In this document: piece after piece, positions 22,200 through 33,299 of the stretch
Layout of the letters: every line of letters begins with the position of its first letter
How positions within the stretch are numbered: position 1 is the stretch's first letter
NCBI GenBank assembly: GCA_031772625.1
Contig: CM062812.1
Coordinates: forward strand, 731,574,300-731,638,299
DNA length: 64,000 nt
Reading direction: 5' to 3'
From: Pinus tabuliformis
Lineage: Eukaryota; Streptophyta; Pinopsida; Pinales; Pinaceae
Made by a program: the position numbers and the translations under genes
Notes under the pieces: generated by a model
Told to the model about the DNA's origin: nothing
What the model saw: the letters and a program-made list of their open reading frames with translations, nothing else
Database searches by the model: none

Positions 22200-25100
22200 T
22201 GTTTTCTTTCCACAGGGGGCCACAAGAGAGCTTAGTCATTTTTCTAGCCCTGAAATGCCCATTGTCTCTCTACACCAAGATAACTTCTCAGCGGTCACAG
22301 ATTTTGTCAATGCATCTACAGTATTCTTCAAAGTGTCCACCTTTACCAGCAACACCTTTTTGTCTTCTATCATATCCCTCACAAAGTGATACTAAACATC
22401 AATGTGCTTTGTCTTTAAATGATATGTGGGGTTCTTTGCCAAGAAAATTGCACTTTGGCTATCACAATCTATTCTTATAGCTCCCTGTACCAACCCCATA
22501 CTTGAAAAAAATCTCTGCAACCAAACTGCTTCCTTTCTTGCGTGAGTGGTTGTCATGTATTCTGCCTCTATAGTTTATAGTGCCACTACAAATTGTTTCT
22601 TACTCATCCAACTCACTACACCTCCAAATAGGTTAAACACATACCCACTTGTAGATCTTCTCTGATCTAGATCTCTAGCCCAGTCTGCATCAACAAAGCC
22701 ACAAATATCCAACACTCTATCCAATCATGGTCTTCCTTGGTAGCACAGACCATAATCACTTGTGCCACGCAAATACCTGAAGACCTGCTTAACTCCTATC
22801 CAATGCTCCTTTCCTGGTTTTGACATAAACCTGCTCAATACTCCCACTGCATGTGCAATGTCTGGTCTGGTACAAACCATTGCATACATCAGGCTACCGA
22901 CTGCACTTGCATATGGAACACAGGACATGTCCTCTTCCTCTTCTTGTGTCTTGGGACATTGTTTAGCAGATAACCTCACACCTACAAGTATAGGAACCTT
23001 CACTAGTTTACTACCCTGCATATTAAACCTCTGTAATATTGCCTCAACATACTTCCTCTAGTTTGACCAGAGCTTCCTCTTTGCCCAATCTCTTTTATTT
23101 TCCATGCCCAAAATATAGTTTGCAACACCAAGATCTTTCATGTCGAATTCGGAGGACAATTGGGTCTTCAAATCCTGGATAGTTTCTTTGTCATTTCCAA
23201 CCAGCAACATATCATCCACATACAAGACTAAATAAATAACATGGTCACCAATTAATTTAAAATACACACAATGATCTGCTTTTCTTCTGGTGAAGCCAAG
23301 TCCCTGTATAAATGTATCAAATTTCTGATCCCACATCCTTGGTGACTGTTTTAACCCATACAGAGACTTCTTTAACTTGCATACCAGTTCTTTCTTACCC
23401 TTCACCATAAAGCCTTCAAGTTGCTTCATGTAGATCTCCTCTTCTAGATCCCCGTGAAGAAATGTTGTCTTCACATCCATCTGTTCTACCTCAAAATCAA
23501 GAGCAGTAGCAATAGATAAAAGTAATCTAATAGAAGTTACCTTGGCTACAGGAGAAAAAATATCACCAAAATCAATTCCCGGCACGTGGGAATAACCTTT
23601 TGCTACCAACTGAGCTTTGTATTTCTCCACTTTTCCTTCTGCATTTGTCTTCTTCTTGAACACCCATTTGCTGCCAATGGGTTTCCTTCCAGCCGGCAAC
23701 TCCACCAGATCCCAAGCCTCATTTTTGTGAAAAGATGCCATTTCATCAACAATGGCCTCTTTCCAGAGTTTTCCATCCTCTGAATCCACTGCTTCCTTCA
23801 CAGTTTTGGGATCATCATCAGTAATAGACAAAGAAAAATTCAAATAGAAAGCAGATGGACTATACCTTTCTGGCTGCCTTCTTTCTCAGACTGATCTTAT
23901 CACAGCCAGAGTTTGTGGCTCTTCATCTTCTGATTCCCCCTCTGTTGTAGAGTCTGATTCTTCCTCCTTTAGTTCAAACTCTATCTTCTCAGGTTCCTTT
24001 GGTTGGACTTCATGTTTAATAACATCTTTCACCTCTCTGAACACCACATCTTGGCTATACACAACCTTCCTTGTTACTGGGTTCCAAAGCTTATAACCAT
24101 TTAAACCATCCTTATACCCAATAAAGATGCACTTTTCAGATTTACTATCCAACTTTGTTCTTTTCTCCTTTGGAACATGTACATATGCATCACATCCAAA
24201 TACCCTCAGATGTGAAAGAGAGGGTTTCTTACCAGTCCATACCTCTTGTGTAGTCTTATCCTCCAATGCTGATGAAGGTGACCTATTGACCAGGTAACAT
24301 GCAGTATCCACCGCCTCTACCCAGAATTCCTGTCCTAACCCGGCACCCTTGACCATGCTTCTTGCCCTTTCCATCAACGTCTCGTTCATTCTTTCTGCAA
24401 CTCCATTTTTCTGAGGTGTATATGGAGTAGTCTTCTACTATGCTATACCACACTTCTTGCATAATTCTTCAAATTACTTATTGCAAAACTCTCCACCATT
24501 ATCTGTCCTCAGCACCTTTATCTTCTTCTCTGTCTAGTTTTCCACTAGAGCCTTAAATTCTTTAAACTTATCAAAGACTTCAGATTTCTTCTTAAGGAAA
24601 TATATCCATGTATTCCTTGAGAAGTCATCTATAAATGAGACATAGTACATAGAATTACCTAGTGATGGAACCTTCATAGGTCCAAACACATCACTGTGCA
24701 CAAGTTCTAATATCTGTTTCGCCCTCTTACTACCAGAGGGGAAACTCACTCGATTTTGCTTCCCATATACACAATTTTCACAAAAATCAAAATCCAGAGA
24801 GTTATTACTCATACCTTCTACCATACGTTTACCATGAAGTATCTGAAGGCCATTTTCTCCAATATGTCCAAGCCTTTGATGCCACAACATGGTCTTCTCT
24901 CCAGAGACCACTAGATTTTCTGCTCCACTTTCAGGAACCACATAATTATTGCACCTATCAATAACAGTGCTACCTTGTAGCTTGTACAGAGTTCCAATCC
25001 AAAATCCTTGCATCAATACCAGTGCTCCCTGAACCATCTTGCAGGTATCCTTCTTGAACACTGTTTTTACACCTGCATCATCCAGCTTACTAATAGAAAT

Positions 25101-26171
25101 CAGATTTGTGGCTAATGCAGGAATATGCAGAACACCCAGAAGTGTTCTAACCCTTCCACCTTGCAGCTTCAACTTTACTTTTCCACGACCAATGATTCTA
25201 GCCATCCTGTCATCCCCCATGAATACATCACCACCATCATATTTCTCATACTCACAGAACCACTCTCTATGGGGAGTGAAGTGAAAGGATGCACCTGAGT
25301 ATATCAACCATGCCTCATGATCTACATGTGTACTTGAAGAAGCCAAGTACACATCCCCTCCTTCATCTGAGGTGGTTTTCGCCTCTGCAGAAGGAGCCTC
25401 ATCAGATCCCTTTCCTTTGTCAGAAGCTTTAGATTTACAGTCCCTTTTGAAGTGGCCTTCCTTTCCGCATTTCCAGCACACCACCTTTACAGGTTTTCCT
25501 GGAGATTTAGATCTCCCTCTAGTTTTAGATCTCCCACTTGATGACTTATTTTTGTTTCTGTTCTGGGACCGTCCTCGTACAGACAAGGCATCGCCATTTT
25601 GGCTCTCCATATTTTTCCATCTCATCTCCTCCATCAGCAAGGCTGAGACTATTTCATCATATTGCAAGGCAGTTGCATTGCTACCTATTGCAATAACTAG
25701 ACTATCCCACAAATCTAGTAGAGAACACAAGAAACTCATGCACTTATCTTCATCTGAAATTTTAATATCAATAGATGCTAACTGACTTACCACAATATTA
25801 AATGCATTTAGATGCTCTGTCACCGAGTCTCCATCTTTCATCCTCAGGTTATACAACTTTTTCCGCAGGAACAGTTTATTCACCAGAGAATTAGATTGGT
25901 ACAAAGTCCCTAACTTGTCCCACAAAGCCTTCGTCGTATCTTCCCGTGATACATTCAGCAATATTGAATCTGAGACACACAATCGTATTGTGCTCTTTTC
26001 CTTCCGATCCAACTTCTTCCATTATTCATCGGACACTCCTGTTGGTTTAGTACCCGGATCTACTACGATCCACTGATCTTTATCCACCAACAGATCCTCC
26101 ATCTGGAGTTTCCACAACTCAAAACTCTGACCACTAAATTTCTCGATCTCTATCTTTCCACCACTCACCAT
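22200..26171 (-). pseudogene. E4 gag-pol polyprotein (Ty1/copia), broken
   Basis: The start is the ATG at 26169-26171 (MVSGGKIEIEKFSG). Gag of the UBN2 type continues past a TAA at 26022-26024 to a zinc knuckle CWKCGKEGHFKRDC near 25437-25480. The protease active site reads WLIYSGAS at about 25290, with Tyr for the catalytic Asp. The pre-integrase segment (LWHQRLGHIGENGLQ, CENCVYGKQ) and the integrase core follow: Asp in HSDVFGPM, a TAG at 24534-24536 where VENQTEKK would be expected, then TDNGGEF and stops to about 24420, then NETLMERARSMVK. RT (23058-23843) has KWVFKKK, QMDVKTTFLHG and the intact YVDDMLLVGND. RNase H (22200-23021) has ADWARD and STIEAEYM. The combination of RT intact but protease and integrase mutated means it cannot move by itself. 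Confidence 0.93.
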
Positions 26172-26293
26172 CTTCTTTCACCACCAGAATTGATCTCGCA
26201 GATCTCCCACTGAATAGGGTCTACCACAGGCCCGAGAAAAACCCCTCAGCAACAAAGGTGTCCTCTTGAAGACAAAACTACTCCGATACCAAA

Positions 26294-26675
26294 TGTAGGT
26301 TTTAACCCCGTACAAAAATTACCTGCATACGAATTCTAAAACACAGAAAATAAAAATGCGAGAGCATAACACATAAAACACATATACAAAGAGATTTTCC
26401 CCTCGATCCCAAAACCAGGACTACCAACTTGATTTTTCATTACGTTCCTTTCAATGTTACAATACATATTTATACATGCCGAAGCATACAAACCATCGCG
26501 TCCAAAAAACATGTGCGAAAATCATGCACAAAACCATAGGTGGGTCCGCCCAACCTAACATAGGGTCCAAAACCAAAAATTTCCGGGGCACTGCCCTGGA
26601 CCCCATAAAGTGGGGTTACAGGTGCCCCTCAAACTACCTGTTAACTATTTGGAAAGAATATAACACAACCCAACA
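26294..26675 (-). repeat. E4 5' LTR (382 bp)
   Basis: About 95% identical to the 3' LTR, but 59 bp shorter. It has one copy of a 29-bp unit (CCATCGCGTCC and on) where the other LTR has about three. Confidence 0.93.
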
Positions 26676-26680
26676 TGAGC

Positions 26681-27130
26681 CAAACAGAGACAGAGAGAGT
26701 CAGAGAGTCTGTGTGCTCCAGAGAAGGCTTGAGAGGTCCAAGTGAACTCCTCTGTATATGCCTGTCATGTGTAAGTCTCAGATTGGGCTCATACTACAGT
26801 GAACAAAAGGTTGAGTTTCAGTAAGGAGAGTCTCTGTACTCTAGAGACTTGATCCAAGTACAGTCCGACTGAATTGCATCTATTGTGTGAGACTCAAATT
26901 GAGCTCACTGTTGTAAAAACTCTACTTTTGAAAACATAATAGAGAGGCCACCACTGAAGGCTGGACGAGAGATGTTGTGTTTACATGTTTGTCTGTTATG
27001 TTTTCTCTAATTGCTTCAGTGCCTGTGTATTTCACTATCTTATCGATCCATTGCATAAAATAACATAGGCACATCTATGCACATGAGTCTATAATACCTT
27101 AATTGTTTGTCTTAGATCAATTTTAGATCA
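26681..27130 (+). repeat. E3 3' LTR, right part
   Basis: Resumes at CAAACAGAGACAGAGAGAGT, matching the 5' LTR from about 16278, and ends TTTTAGATCA directly before the CTTGC target duplication. Confidence 0.92.
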
Positions 27131-27486
27131 CTTGCTCCACATGTTTGCTTAAGACAATTGAGACAAATCTCTCTGTGCAATTGAGTTCCTTTTAGAAAAT
27201 TTGCAAATAGCCCATGCATCTTGCAAAAAAACACCACAGCAAAATTGTTCACCATGAAAATATTTATAGATTTCAGATGAGTATTACAACTTATAATAAA
27301 GGGAGATAGCAACAATACTACCTCATAAACTGCAAGGACATACCAAATACATTAGATAACTAGGATATTGTAGGCTTTCACTTGTATGTTGTAATATAGT
27401 AACAAAATTGTTATAATATTAACAAGAAGGATTAATTCATTTATCTACTGTGAATTCTCTCAATGCAGCACTAGACAAGTTACTCA
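27131..27486. other. Short non-coding spacer between E3 and the foldback element
   Basis: Apart from the E3 target duplication CTTGC at its left edge I see no gene or repeat. Confidence 0.5.
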
Positions 27487-28104
27487 CATTAGGGGATTTT
27501 TTAGGTCTAAAATGGGCCTCCTAAGGAAATTATAAAATAATAGTGGAATAAAAAAAATAAGATTAGATTACAACATCAAATTTTAGAGGGAAAAAAAGAA
27601 AAAATATTTTTTCAACTCGTATTTTCAACTTATCTCCCTATGGGTTTACTCAAATTTCGAGTAGAAGCACCTGTTGGATACATAATTTGATTCCTCATTC
27701 AAGGAGTACCCATGTTGCATACTTTCAAAGAACCCTACTATACGAAAAATGAGAAATACATGAAAAACTTGATTGCAATAATGTTTTTTCATGTATTTCT
27801 CATTTTTCGTGTAGCGATGTCCATTGAAAGTATGCAACATGGGTACTCCTTGGATGAGGAATTAAATTTTGCATCCAATGAGTACTCCCGCTCGAAATTT
27901 GAGTAAAACCTTTAAGATATAAGTTGAAAAAGTAGTTTTATTATTTTATTATTTTTTAATCTTTTTACCTTTTTACTACAAAAATGGTGAATCATCCCCC
28001 ATGGTTGACATCATAATCTTGAACCCTATTGGTTGTTATAAATTTTATTTTGGTTTTAAATTTTTCTTAGGATGCCCATTTTAGACCTCAAGAGTCCCCT
28101 AATG
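27487..28104. mobile_element. Foldback (long inverted-repeat) element, about 618 bp
   Basis: The ends are inverted: CATTAGGGG at 27487 pairs with CCCCTAATG at 28104, and TAGGTCTAAAATGGGC near 27512 with GCCCATTTTAGACCT near 28074. Homology weakens in the middle of the arms. It becomes near-perfect in the inner 120-bp arms, where ACTCAAATTTCGAG at about 27650 pairs with CTCGAAATTTGAGT near 27890, and AAATGAGAAATACATGAAAA pairs across a loop of about 15 bases at 27768-27783. Short frames on the two strands encode almost the same peptide because of the palindrome, so they are not genes. No clear target duplication is seen. It could be a MITE or foldback transposon, or the hairpin source of small RNAs. 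Confidence 0.8.
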
Positions 28105-28402
28105 AAATTTAAGTCAATTCAACATCAATTCTTTGTACTTACATGTAGTTTGCATTTTCCATACACCATCTCCAAAAGCTCTCTATACGAGGAAAAACTA
28201 GACCTCTACTATGAAACTTCCTAGTACATTACTTCTACAAAAACACTGATGAATACATAAAGCATTAGGAATCCAGAAAATGCCATAGATCCTCCACAAA
28301 TAGACAAACAAAACTTTTGATTCCTCTCCACAATAACTTTCTAGCCATATGCAGATAAAAAACAAAGGACCCTACCAGCTCATGTGTCAACACAATACAT
28401 CC

Positions 28403-28405
<3 letters not shown>

Positions 28406-28446
<41 letters not shown>

Positions 28447-28675
28447 CAGCAGCAAGCATATTTTTTTAACTTTGTCTTTATTGAAGCATCCCCATTCTGC
28501 AGAAGGATGACCCTATTGCTTTTGTTTTTTTGTTTTTGTTTTTGTTGTTGTTGTTGTTGTTGTTGTTGTTTTTTTTTTTTCTTTTTTTTCAGCAGCAAGC
28601 ATATTTTTTTAACTTTGTCTTTATTGAAGCATCCCCATTCTGCAGAAGGATGACCCTAGTGCTTTTGTTCTTTCA
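28406..28675. repeat. Poly-T tract and 143-bp tandem duplication
   Basis: A run of about 41 T (28406-28446) precedes CAGCAGCAAGCATA at 28447. The same sequence recurs at 28590 after a GTT microsatellite and a second T run, so the duplicated block has a 143-bp offset. It includes GAAGCATCCCCATTCTGCAG. On the minus strand this looks like a retroposed, polyadenylated end that was then duplicated. No encoding frame. Confidence 0.75.
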
Positions 28676-31600
28676 CTAAAATTTAGATTTGTAAGAGCCT
28701 AAGTTTGATGCTTTACAACTTATGTTACTGTAAACCTCTTTTCAACTCGATCAATTCGACCAAGTCCAAGTCTGAACTGTTTGAGATTAAAGGCAAGAAA
28801 ATTTTTGATCTAGATATAACAACTAGAAGCAGTGATAATTCCAATATACGGTACCTAGAAGAATACTAGAAAATTAGTTTAAGATGGAGAACTTCGGAGT
28901 AGCCATAGTGGTATTTCTCAGTTAGCGATATCATGCATGATTTGTTGTAGTATTCATATTGATATATGTCATATTAATTTTTCATTAGGAGTGTCATAGA
29001 CCAATTTAATATTGTGCTAGATATTTGAGAATACACATACTATTCTCTTCATTCAATTCTAATGCAAGAGATTTGTTAAGCCATAATGATCTGGGTTTCC
29101 AGCATCTAGCAACACCTCAAAATACTAGGCTACAAGTTCCACTAGGCATCATGGTTGGAGGCATATTTACTTAGAGTTGTGGAGAATTACACTGTACACG
29201 TTCAAGTTGAAACATATAAAAATCTCAATTTGATTTTTTAATAACTACAAACAATATGAAAAACATCTCATTATTGACACTGCAATATAATTCCAAAGTT
29301 TATTCACTCCCTTCTTATAGAAAGATTCAGTGAATTCTTGTTCTTAAATAATGATAATTTTTGCTCATAAAATAACAAAAAAGTTGTCTAATGTGAAAAA
29401 TATAATAGAGAAACTAGATTTATATAACCTTGAAAATAATGCAAAAAGCAATGTCATATGGAAAATTGCATTTTCTCATAGAATAACACAAAATTTGTCC
29501 AGATTAATGTCAAATATAGATGGAGACACAAAAAGAGGAGTTATATAACCTTCATAGTGGGATCATAAAATCCCTCTCTTTGGTGTGGAGAATTCAAACG
29601 TTCAAGGATTTTTTATACCATGGCATTAGGCATTGAATTTCCAATCAAATTTTCAGAATTGTTAAAGTTAGCAACACCATTAAAGGAAAGATGATTCTCG
29701 TTCCTTTTCATCTAGGAAAGAAGATGTTGTTGCAATGTCCTTTTTTGTTTCTCCTTTTGTATTTTCATTTCCTTTTCTTTCATTTGTTGTACTTGCCAAA
29801 CATGTACAATTATTTACAAACAAAACCATAAAATAAATAACAAACACTTTCCTTATTTTCATCCACATAATTAAGGATTAAGTTAAATATGGGAGGTCAC
29901 CTAAACATATGAAGCTGCTTTCTTAGAGTGCTTCTCATTTTTCCGTGAGATGAAAATATCCCAAAACATAGACCACCATTCAAACAAAAATCTTCGAGGT
30001 GCATCAATTATTGGAATCCAAATTCGGTTACTTGCATGGAAAATTTTATGGGCTAATTTTCCATGATTTTTACAAAAAAAAAATCTACAATTTCCATTTA
30101 TTATAAAAAATTTCACCCAAATTATAAAAATGATTTAACCTTAAAAATAGCCAACATTATATAGAGAGTATATATAATATAATTTTAAATTTGAATAATT
30201 TTACAAATACATCAATAATTTTTTTATAGTTTTCATATTAGGGACTAGTAAATTTTGCCAATGTTTTCAAACTTTAAGATAAGTTTTCATCCTTAAAATT
30301 TTCCCTTGTCACTTGTTAGAACATTATTTGTAATTGTAATAGCCACATAAAATAAATTGAAACTTTATTACAAATAAGAAATCTAAACATACAGAATGTC
30401 GATTTGCAATAGTTACCCTTTCAAAAATCTCATATATAATTCTAAATAAGAAAATGAGCCAAACAAGAGACCAACATGCAACCAAATGAGCTTTAGTGGC
30501 ACAAAGTGAAGTAGATGAAGCCAACTCAATCTGTGACTGAAGGTTGGGGAATCAAATCACTTGAGATTTTGACTACTCAGAGTTGAAGAGGATTATATTG
30601 TTTGTTCTACAAATGTCTCCAACTCAATCTGTGATTGAAGGTTTGGGAATAAAACCACTTAGGGTTTGGGAATAAAACCACTTAGAGTTTGGCTATATTC
30701 CACATAAGATTAGAACCATCCCCCTAGCAATGTTCATTGACTAACTAAAATTAGAGGGCATGAACGTCCTCAAGAGAAGTTCACATCAACAAGATCAACA
30801 GACAAAAGTAGGTATGAAGGAAACTATGTAGTCTACAAGGCCTATTACTCATCTCCTGTAACAACCAAGGTTGAGAAACCAAGAAAAGATGTTAAGTAAC
30901 GGGGCTCCTTGGGACAATTTTGGACATGAAATGAGTTGTATAAGATATGATGACCAGAATGACAAAAGAAAATATGCGTAACATAGAGGAGAAAAAATAT
31001 TGATTTTGTCTTAGCTTCCAAGCAGGAAATTTTGATTGATACATGGCATTGGGAAAATATACATACCAGTTCTCAGATGGAATGAACATTTGTACCTTAA
31101 TAATTAGTATAAGTGACAAAGAACTAGGGAATTACGTGGTCAGTGTAAATATTCAAATTCACATCACTTGGTTCCATATTCACTTAAATATGTGTGAACT
31201 GTAAAATATTAACATAAACATGGAGTTAACTTCAAATCAATAGATGGCACTCAAAAAGGCTTGGTGTGTTGATGATATTCCATGCTTGAATTGATGTAGA
31301 CTTGTAACAGTTTAATAGCTTGGTATTTTCCTCTGGTCTGGACTTACACGTGGGAGAAAAATATATGTAATTCAAGACCATTCCTAACATCTGCAAATTG
31401 AAACATATATCTATTGGTAACAATTAGCTTATTCTTTTGTTGAATAAGACAACTAAAGATATTATTCATAATAGAGTTCTACGTAATCCAAACAAGTGTC
31501 ACCTTTGAAAAAAAATAGATGTGGATAAGCTAAGATGGATGAAATAGTTTACATTTTTAATTCATACTCATAAGGCCCAAATTCACTTCCTCCAAGAAAG

Positions 31601-31890
31601 CCATGCCTCTATAGTAATTACAGGGTAACCTAGGAAAACCATAGGCATCATATGCCTTATTTTTATTTATGATATCTCACTATATGATCCTTATTTCAAC
31701 TATTTAATAGCCTAAAAGAAGTGATGTATAGAAAAATTTAACAAATTCTCACTCAAGGTTAGTTCAAGTAAGTGTCATAATGTCTTCTATTAAATCCCAG
31801 TACTAGTTAAACTATCAATGAATCAAAACATAGAAAACTGAGAAAACTGTGTGTCGTTGGTATTGCATATAAAGTTTGCAATTAGATGAC
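28676..31890. other. Non-coding stretch with small local duplications
   Basis: No gene recognised. There is a weak duplication at about 29357-29431 and 29469-29552 (both ending TTATATAACCTT). Near 30620-30690 a 23-bp unit GGGTTTGGGAATAAAACCACTTA is tandemly doubled, and the preceding block, AACTCAATCTGTGA, is itself repeated from 30523. Otherwise AT-rich sequence with short frames only. Confidence 0.55.
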
Positions 31891-32777
31891 TATTGGGCAT
31901 GGAATCCCCCCACAGCACATTTTGGGGCCCAAAGCCCAAGTTTTGGTCAAATATGTTGTAAGACTCCGCGAATTGCAGGCGCGGAGTGTGAAGTATAGGT
32001 TGAGTCATAGGGTTGTATGCCCTAAGTTTTGTAATGTAATGTAATGTCATGTTGGCCTACCCATGGTTCGCGGACCATGGGATTTTATAAATAGAGTGAG
32101 GCTCTAAGTTGTAAAGATAGAGAAGAAGGAGATAGATGAATACAAATGGTTCGAGCATAAAGTAAGAGTCTAAGTGTATTGGGTAGTAGTAGTAGGAAGA
32201 GGCTCTACAGCTGAGTGTGCAGAGCCCTAGTAGAGTCCACAACTGAGTGCGCGGACCCATGCAACTGGGTGCGCAGGGTGAAGTTGAGTCTATAACCCAA
32301 GAAGAAGAGTAATAAAGAGAATTTTGATTCTAAATACTGTGTATCTAGTTTTGTATGATTTTCTATTCATTTGTACTATTTTGTTTATCATGCGCACTTA
32401 TATGAATGTTGGATATACTGTTAATTATCACTAGACTTACACAGATAAGTAAAGTAATGGGATAATAACAGGTTAATAGTAAGGAACTTGGGTAATAGTA
32501 CAGATCACACCGAGAGTAGGGTTGCGCAAAGGTAGCATCACAAGTTGCGTGGAAATAATAGATGCACGTAGCAACGTGCACACAGGGTTAAACTGCGGAC
32601 CGCCAGAACTCATCAGACATCCCTAGGGTGCGGAAACCTAGTTCTAGCACCCTCCCATACTACTTTAGGTGAGTCCTTAGTCCGCGCTCTGCGGACTATT
32701 GCCGAAAGGGCCAGTAGTACCAATATTTGTTTGGCTAAATCACCTCTAAACCTGGGCCAAGCCCATACAAGCCAACA
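31891..32777 (+). repeat. E5 5' LTR
   Basis: Starts TATTGGGC (the partner has TGTTGGGC, so the first TG has decayed to TA) and ends GCCAACA. It has a TATA box TTTTATAAATAG at 32083-32094, a near-palindrome at 32061-32080 and a short (GTAAT)n. It contains a GCGCGGACC-rich block at 32212-32300 that the 3' LTR lacks. Confidence 0.92.
32061..32094 (+). promoter_or_regulatory. E5 LTR core promoter: palindrome plus TATA box
   Basis: CCATGGTTC-GCGGACCATGG, a near-palindrome, stands two bases before TTTTATAAATAG. The partner LTR keeps both (45342-45361 and a TATA-like TTGTATAAATAC at 45364-45375), with nine-base perfect arms CCATGGTCC and GGACCATGG. Confidence 0.6.
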
Positions 32778-32814
32778 AATGGTTCTATTGCCGGGACCGG
32801 GATCTGCATAAGGG

Positions 32815-33291
32815 ATGTCTAATGTAGTGTCTTGGAATCCAACGAAGAAAGAAATTGAAGAGTGGTTGGACAAGAAGATTCACGAGTTCATGACACAAGA
32901 AAATAGGAATCTGCGAGTATCGAAGGAACAATGGTTGGAGCGCTACTTATATACGGAAATAAACGAAATTTTCCTTTCATCCTTTCCTTCTGAGTTGTAT
33001 GAGTTGATCGTGAAGCTAGGAGGTAGTCAAGGAAGTTGTAGGCTCGATAAACCAATCGTGTGGACTCCGGAGTTGGTGCATAAATTAGAACCATACGGAG
33101 ATAAGATCGTGTGAGCTGTGGACCATTGGCTCGATCGAATTATAAGAGGATTTATCACTGAGTTCACATTACATACGACCATCAACTACAGTGAGGTGGA
33201 GCAATGCTTCCTCAAAGGATTGGGAGGTAAGTATATTAAATATTTGAAAACTTGGATTAAGATGCTATTGTGTGAAACGCAGGTTATGTAA
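32815..33291 (+). pseudogene. E5 leader ORF, unrecognised
   Basis: The ATG at 32815 lies 37 bases after the 5' LTR. The frame reads MSNVVSWNPTKKEIEEWLDK, then KEQWLERYLYTEINEIF, meets a TGA at 33112-33114 and continues in frame to a TAA at 33289-33291 (158 codons with read-through). It is charged and apparently helical, with no motif I know. It stops only eight bases before the next ORF, so it may be the N-terminal part of gag or a separate leader protein. Confidence 0.5.
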
Positions 33292-33299
33292 ATAAATTA

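Larger units (their letters stand above)
21746..26675 (-). mobile_element. E4: Ty1/copia retrotransposon inserted in the E3 3' LTR
   Basis: 4930 bp. LTRs at 21746-22186 and 26294-26675 start TGTTGGG and end CCTACA in minus-strand reading. A 5-bp target duplication TGAGC flanks it (21741-21745 and 26676-26680). The order gag, protease, integrase, RT, RNase H is that of Ty1/copia. The primer site, minus strand at 26280-26291, is TGGTATCGGAGT. The polypurine stretch AAGTGGGAGAA lies beside the 3' LTR at 22187-22197. The pol frame has several stops but long intact stretches, so it is younger than the host element. Confidence 0.96.
15257..27130 (+). mobile_element. E3: Ty3/gypsy chromovirus-like element, split by a copia insertion
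   Basis: The 5' LTR (15257-16769) and 3' LTR (20759-21745 continued at 26681-27130) both start TGAT-TGAATTGGATCC and end TTAGATCA or CAGATCA. A perfect 5-bp target duplication, CTTGC, flanks the whole structure (15252-15256 and 27131-27135). The initiator-Met-tRNA primer site TGGTATCAGAGC is exact at 16772-16783. Without the 4.93-kb copia insert the element is about 6.9 kb. Gag and pol are on the + strand, both broken. The aspartic protease is missing. Confidence 0.95.

Noticed and set aside
27646..27906. Two opposing 64-codon frames with nearly the same peptide (TKNEKYMK, FHVFLIF)
   Set aside because: They are mirror images produced by the inverted repeat of the foldback element.
28384..28653. 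89-codon frame consisting mostly of Phe and Cys
   Set aside because: It is the translation of T and GTT runs.
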